From Nitzschia sp. DOCU1 (Eukaryota > Bacillariophyta > Bacillariophyceae > Bacillariales > Bacillariaceae), in assembly GCA_951394045.1 (NCBI GenBank), contig OX595992.1:682001-746000 (forward strand): a stretch of DNA of 64,000 bases. The letters run 5' to 3'. Made by a program: the position numbers and the translations under genes. Shown in pieces: positions 58,921-64,000 of this stretch. The notes below the pieces were generated by a model. The model did no database searches. It had not been told where the DNA came from and was given only the letters and a program-made list of their open reading frames with translations. Positions within the stretch are counted from its first letter, which is position 1; the number at the start of each line of letters is the position of its first letter.

Positions 58921-61642
58921 ATGGGCTGTGAGCGAGAAAGACTGCAGGGGTGCTGGTCTGAAGACGAGGTGCGTAGAATGTCATCTTGCGGTGGTCTCAT
59001 TCATCTGTTACACTAGTTTCATTTTTCTAACAGTGCCGGTGCGATGGCTTCTCGTTGTTTTTTGATAGGTGGACTCGCAATTCCCTGCTGCTGCTTTCAA
59101 CTGTGAAAACCCAAGACGACGAAGACGACCTTTTCCCGGTTCTGCCACGCATGAAGCACTTCTGGAAGACCCAGATGATTTCCTGTCACACCTCCCATCT
59201 CGGATAATTACGGATTGGTATTTGGTGGCCAAGCCACGTCGGCATTTTGGCTATTTGGCGCCCGAAAGACACGCATTTCCCTATCGACGAGTGTCATTGC
59301 CGGTAGACTCTCAGGACCTCGAAAACTTCATTCTCATTGGAAATCTGCAGCCTCAAAGGGCGATGCAAGAAGCCATCAAAGTTGAGATAGACGAGCTTGA
59401 CTTTTATACCATCGACACCACCAAGGAGCTTCGAGGATACTGGATCGTCACATCTCATGCGAAGTATTGGCTTGACAATCCCTGTTCCAAAGTATTAACA
59501 CTACCAAGGTTGAGATTGAAAGTAGGGGGTGAAATCCTGACAGCAGAGGCCGACGAAGGGGACACGGGTGTGCAACTACCGTCTCAGGAACAGCTACATT
59601 GCTTCCATCGGGCTCAGCTGGGTCTCCTATCCAATCTACTCGATATTCTTATCCTACCGGATGGCTCCTACAACACCTATTTGCAAACCTTAACTTTGAC
59701 CCAGATGGACGAAGCGTTGTCTCCTTCCACTCTTGATGTGGCGCGTTTTCACCGGGACTGTACCCAGACCCCAAATGGTGCTCTCTTGCTGTTTAACTTT
59801 GCTTTTGATTTGGATCTCTTGCGATCCAGCAGGTTTTTGCTCCCCCATATTCGCACAATTCACCCGCTGGTAGAGGAGAGTCGATGGTTCAAAGAACTCA
59901 CGCAGACCCAAGCGCTAGGAGTCGATAGTAGCTCTCTTCGAACGTCGGCATCGGAAGAGTACTGGAGAAGCTCCGCACACAAGGCAGAATTACGAAGTCA
60001 CCAGTTACCCACGGGCAAACAGGACCCATCTCGAGTAGAGGAGGTTCTTGATCTCCTATACCCCATTGAACTACAAATCCGGTACATGGAGTCCAAGAAA
60101 GCCCTAGCAATTGCGACTCAGATCAGCGCACCCGGTCAGGACGATTATTACATGCTTCCAAAGACCTCTCTTACGACGTTGGATATGAGTGAAAGAGAGC
60201 TGGTGTTCGTGCCGAGACACACTACTAGCATTAGTAAGGAGTCTGCTAGTGGGGCAAAGGCCTCCACCAAGTTGACCCCGCTTAAGAAAGAACCTACGAA
60301 GCCCACAATAAGATCTTTGACGCGGCCTCTAGACATGAGTAAAACCGAGTCGACCTCTGTCGAGGAACGACCTAAAAGCACGGCCGATTTGGCCGAGCAC
60401 GCAACGTCTTCCACCAAGCCACTGTTGGTGGTAACACCGGAGGTAGCTGAGACTTCTGCCAACGGTTCGACTACTAGTGGTTTGATGCCCACAGTTCCAA
60501 GGAAGCGAGCTCCGTCGCCTTCGGAACTCATCAAGCCACAGGCTTCCATGGTGAAGAAGTGGAACGTGGCCCAAAAGACCCGAAACATTTTCTCGACGAT
60601 ATTGGGCCCAACGACATCAGACCGAAAGCCCCGCGATGGTGAAACGAATGGGGCCGGCAAACGTGCTAGTTCATCTTTGCTAGGGACGAAGGAAGTCGAA
60701 AGCCAGACAACACAGCATGCGTTTTCCTTGTTTGGAATTTTCGGTGGGCAGGCAACGCCACAGGAATCCTCCAAGCGCCTCAAATTATCCAGCGATAGGG
60801 GTGCCCCGCAGCAATCTTCACCAGCAGGTGAGCCGGCTAGAAGTTCTATCTTGCCCCGGCCTAGCGATGAGCCAACCCCTACTTTCAATCAGAAATCTCT
60901 CCAAATAGACCCAAAGGCCCCTTGCGAACCCCGAAATCAAGGCAGATTTACAAAGGCACAGCAACGACGTTCGGATTCGCCTCGGAGACCTCCATTGGAT
61001 CAAAATGGCAGACTTTTGGCATCCTACCAGCGCCTTCCGAACAACGGGGGTTCATGGTCACGTTATGGTACTTCTATCAATGTTACTGCACGGGGCGACT
61101 GTCGAATTCATCCGGGTCATTTTCGGACGTTCAAAAACAACAAGACGCCTGTATGGGAGGTCGCGAACGATAACGAACCACGCCACGCGCCAAATGTCCC
61201 CGAGACACGAGGGTTTGGCTCTGTAGGGTCGGCCGATCGGTCGTCCCCACCTTTGCGACCATCTGGGTTTGGGCGCGGTGTTGCATGGTCACATAATAGG
61301 GTACAACGTCCTCCGTATGCGACAAACAAATCGCATCCATCGACGTACCCCCGTCCTCCATCATCTCGCTGTCGCCCTTCACATGATACGCATTTTGATC
61401 CTCGAGACCGGTTAGGCTATCAGCCTTGCTGGAAGGATCGACAGACGACTCCTACAAAGGACGTCTTGATGTACCAGGATCGAAGGGCGGCCACCTTTTT
61501 CAACGGGGCACCGTCCGATTCTCGCAGCAGTCAAGACAGCGAAAGTGAAGAAGAAGGGGAAATCATAGACTATGTGGAAGACGAGAAACTTTTGGAAGCT
61601 AGACAAGGCGCTGCTGCCGGCCCTCTCAGTTTCACAGTGTAA
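58921..61642 (+). CDS. Long protein of unknown function, RS/P-rich C-terminus
   Basis: A short first exon (58921-58968, MGCERERLQGCWSEDE) joins a 100-nt intron (GAG|GTGCGT, TTGATAG|GTG) to exon 59069-61642 in phase, 873 residues. Residues 1-400 look ordered, with Trp/Tyr/Leu-rich patches (DWYLVAKPRRHFGYLAPERHAF, LRGYWIVTSHAKYWLD, LLFNFAFDLDLLRSSRFLLPHI). The rest is disordered, with Ser/Thr/Pro stretches, then Arg/Asn/Pro-rich repeats and an acidic end (ESEEEGEIIDYVEDEKL). The basic patch RRRRRPFP (about 30) may be a nuclear signal. Unknown function; possible RNA- or chromatin-related protein by composition only. The frame alone starts at GTG. Confidence 0.7.
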
Positions 61643-61731
61643 CCGATCTTGAAGGGAACATGGGGTAGAGTGTACGGATGATCCAACTTGTGCACAGTCA
61701 CAAGCTTCTAGAGCTATTATAGATAGCGCAA

Positions 61732-63012
61732 TCAAGCTAGTTTAGCAAAGTCTTCATAGGGGACACCTTTCAGAATCTTATCCGAACTGGTCAATCGTAG
61801 TGTTGCTTCATAGAGTTTCTTGTCCAACTCCTCGACTCGCGCCTTTTCACCCCGATACTTTCCGTTGAGAATCAACACCTTTTTGCCAGTCTCTTTGGGA
61901 ACAACTGTCTCCAAATCTTCTTGGTCGAGCATGAGGATATCCCCACCGTCTCGTTCATCGGGTCCGGAATCCAAAACCTCCACCTCTGCTGTGTACTTGT
62001 CAATCACCTTGTCGACAATGGCTTTTCGCTTAAAGTACTTGCCATTGGCTAGCTGTTTGGAAATGATTCTCACAATGATCTTGCGATGCAGCCAATAATC
62101 CTTTTTGTGGCCGTCTTGTTCTTTTTGTTGTAGGTCTGATTTAGATTTCTTTGACGACGTTTTTTGTTCGCTTGTCGCTGGCAGTTCTTTCCGCTTGCTA
62201 TTCGCAGTACTTTGCGTCGCGCCTGATGCCTTGGGTTGGGCTGCTATCGCTGGAATGTCAAACTTGGGCGCCTGGGGCGGCTTTTCGTCTTCCTCGTCAT
62301 CGTCACCATTGTTCTCATCATTGCCAAACGCCGAAGCCACCTTGACTTTTGGTGCTTTTTTCGATACTACCGCCGCCCCCAGGGCTACCTTGATGGGACC
62401 ATCCTCGTCTCCCCGTTCCAGCTTGGTCGCCTCTGTATGAACGGTTCCACCGGCACGATCCAAAGCTTTGGCGGCTTCAATGCGTTGAATTTCCATACGT
62501 TGCGCTTGTGCTTCCTCCAATGCTCGTTCCGCTTCTTCCCGACGTTGCATGGCTTCTTTTCGCGCCAAAATGGAAGCATCCCGCTCAATGTACGAGACAA
62601 ACCATCCTCGTTCTGTTTCTTCAACGACACATTTACCCGTCTTGCCCAGATATTGCACAAAATCCGTAAGTGTCGCCCAGTGCGTAGCATTCATGTGAAT
62701 ATGCTGCTTGTCGGAAATCAGTTCTTGATAGACATTGTTGGCATTGACTTTTTTGGTGCCATGCCGCATGCGGAGCGTCGCCAAATACGTCGTTTCGAAT
62801 TCCTTGCTGTACTTGTCCAGAATGCCACCGGCGTTGTCACTGAAGATTTTCATTTGACGCAAGTGGGATTCGGACGTCAAGTGGCACTTGAAGCCGTTGG
62901 CATCGCGGCACTGCTTCTCGCACATTTGACAGTAAAACTTGAGCTTTTGCAGGCCTTTGGCCTTGATGCGATTCCCAAGGTCTTTCGGGGTGCCCTTTTC
63001 TGCTTTCGGCAT
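61732..63012 (-). CDS. KIN17 DNA/RNA-binding protein
   Basis: A 426-residue single-exon protein. An N-terminal C2H2 zinc finger (FYCQMCEKQCRDANGFKCHLTSESH, about 27-51) is followed by the KIN17 winged-helix domain (KVNANNVYQELI, HIHMNATHWATLTDFVQYLGKTGKC, WFVSYIERD). A coiled coil rich in Glu/Arg comes next (about 160-200), then a Lys/Glu-rich linker, and tandem C-terminal SH3-like/KOW domains (IVRIISKQLANGKYFKRKAIV, GKKVLILNGKYRGEKA). Role: DNA replication, repair and RNA processing. The upstream six residues come from a TTG codon; the ATG at 63012 is used. Confidence 0.93.
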   Translation of the reverse strand: MPKAEKGTPKDLGNRIKAKGLQKLKFYCQMCEKQCRDANGFKCHLTSESHLRQMKIFSDNAGGILDKYSKEFETTYLATLRMRHGTKKVNANNVYQELISDKQHIHMNATHWATLTDFVQYLGKTGKCVVEETERGWFVSYIERDASILARKEAMQRREEAERALEEAQAQRMEIQRIEAAKALDRAGGTVHTEATKLERGDEDGPIKVALGAAVVSKKAPKVKVASAFGNDENNGDDDEEDEKPPQAPKFDIPAIAAQPKASGATQSTANSKRKELPATSEQKTSSKKSKSDLQQKEQDGHKKDYWLHRKIIVRIISKQLANGKYFKRKAIVDKVIDKYTAEVEVLDSGPDERDGGDILMLDQEDLETVVPKETGKKVLILNGKYRGEKARVEELDKKLYEATLRLTSSDKILKGVPYEDFAKLA

Positions 63013-63541
63013 GATGACGATAATGATCAAGACGCTGTCAAGGGCACAACTTGTTGAACTGCTACGGGTTCAAGATGAAAGTGAAGCAAGTGTTGTTGTT
63101 GCTGTGGGTTGAAATGAAACGTACAGCGAGTGTCATCGTATCTCACCATTGTGAATTTTGTCTATAGTATGAATTTTGCAGGACAAATGTCCAGCAGACA
63201 TATGCCCGTGACTCGATAAGTTTGAACATGCAATAGACTGACTCGAGCACTTTGGGCAACAGTCAATTGAGTCACAAACGCTTTCACCTCGCGCCATGTC
63301 GATTTTCGGATGTTACTACTACTACTACGTTGACGATGACGAGACAACGCCAATGATATTATTAGGTATTATAGATACTCATCACTGGTGCTACTACTCA
63401 TTACAACTAGTTCTGTTTGCCGACCTCAGATTTTGCAATTAGCTGGCTCAATCAATGCAAAAAAGACGTCGCCTGTAAAGTTGCCGTTTTCCAAGGCAGG
63501 ACCCGATAATCAATGCTGGTTTGAATAGGGTAGCTATTGTG
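63013..63541. other. Intergenic, 529 nt, with a short ACT repeat
   Basis: Contains a TACTACTACTACTAC run near 63315. Upstream region of KIN17. No gene was recognised. Confidence 0.45.
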
Positions 63542-63973
63542 TCATGCTTCTGACAACGACATTTGGGTTGAAACAACGTTGATCCGAAAACGGTCGCCAA
63601 TCAGGATTGATTGGAGGCCACCGCCTCCATCATCGAGGGCCAAATAGCGTCGTGCCCCCTTGGAATCATGCGCATGCAACAATAGGAGACTCGATTCATT
63701 TCCTGCCACAGGCGTGCATTGTAGCATTCCACTATTACTAGCGAAGAAAGGAACTGAACCTGACTGCGGCCATTTGCACCTTGAAGAAGGTATCATCAAC
63801 GATGACGGGATAGCAAGCATTTGAATTTTGCTTTCCAGTGCCCAAAAGAGGCAAAAGGCACCAAGAATCCTCTCGTTGCTCTCTCGTTGCACAACGCCAT
63901 GAAATCCATCGCATCTTTTTCGTCGCCCATCATTCTGAAGTTTCGCGACTTGCCCTAGCCAGAAACAGGACAC
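63542..63973 (-). CDS. Possible 3' part of a gene, frame unclear
   Basis: A minus-strand frame of 143 codons ends in a plausible coding stretch (SGMLQCTPVAGNESSLLLLHAHDSKGARRYLALDDGG). It starts at GTG. A second frame nearby starts at ATG 63933 or 63930 (MGDEKDAMDFMALCNER). The two frames suggest an intron between them that I could not place. No family was recognised. Confidence 0.28.
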   Translation of the reverse strand: MSCFWLGQVAKLQNDGRRKRCDGFHGVVQRESNERILGAFCLFWALESKIQMLAIPSSLMIPSSRCKWPQSGSVPFFASNSGMLQCTPVAGNESSLLLLHAHDSKGARRYLALDDGGGGLQSILIGDRFRINVVSTQMSLSEA

Positions 63974-64000
63974 TTCGATTGTGGTAGTAACCCTGGTTGT

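Noticed and set aside
1..64000. CRISPR arrays, rRNA operons, bacterial operons or prophage
   Set aside because: No regularly spaced repeats, rRNA stretches or Shine-Dalgarno-style gene runs; introns and plastid presequences show nuclear eukaryotic DNA.

Overview
The window is nuclear DNA from a stramenopile alga, most probably a pennate diatom close to Phaeodactylum tricornutum. The signs are a compact genome with genes on both strands a few hundred bases apart, mostly 0-3 short GT-AG introns (about 60-160 nt), secreted-plastid presequences with the diatom ASAFAP-type cleavage motif (403-777, 46879-47609), single-domain voltage-gated cation channels of the EukCatA kind, and diatom-type mobile elements. 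Species identity is inferred. Many open frames here begin at GTG or TTG, so starts were moved to the first supported ATG and exons were joined by splice-site phase.

Layout. 0-5 kb: a small plastid-targeted protein, a MsrA with a Tat-like lumen signal, and an unknown membrane protein. 5.9-10 kb: an ankyrin-like gene, then a divergent SDR oxidoreductase / histidine phosphatase pair. 10-11.1 kb (minus): a SelU/PRXL2-family peroxiredoxin-like gene with an in-frame TGA exactly where the first Cys of CxxC should be, a strong selenocysteine candidate. 11.5-12.7 kb: an unknown four-helix membrane protein.

13.4-31 kb is the most unusual part. Three paralogous six-helix channel genes (13412-15094, 21895-23715, 29583-30976, all plus strand) are separated by a PHD/BED/hAT-transposase-derived gene, a membrane-anchored degenerate metallophosphatase, and two head-to-tail Crypton elements (tyrosine-recombinase DNA transposons). 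The Cryptons share one ATAATA core at their junction. The full-length copy carries all visible YR residues but has a one-base frameshift. The other copy is an internally deleted, non-autonomous derivative.

31-64 kb is ordinary dense gene space: ATG5 (autophagy), a nitronate monooxygenase-like flavoenzyme, a small UBA-like protein, a PDZ/F-box/ankyrin protein, two long disordered proteins, an RCC1-like protein, eIF4A-III (exon junction complex), a plastid protein with only the trigger-factor N-domain, a tandem pair of VOC/PhnB-like proteins, a DHHC palmitoyltransferase, a CDPK (Ca2+-dependent kinase), cytosolic threonyl-tRNA synthetase (with a GC-AG intron), an unknown long protein and KIN17. 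Possible functional links are limited: the channels and the CDPK both belong to Ca2+/voltage signalling, and MsrA and the SelU-like protein both to thiol/selenol redox repair. These links are by theme and are not operon-like.
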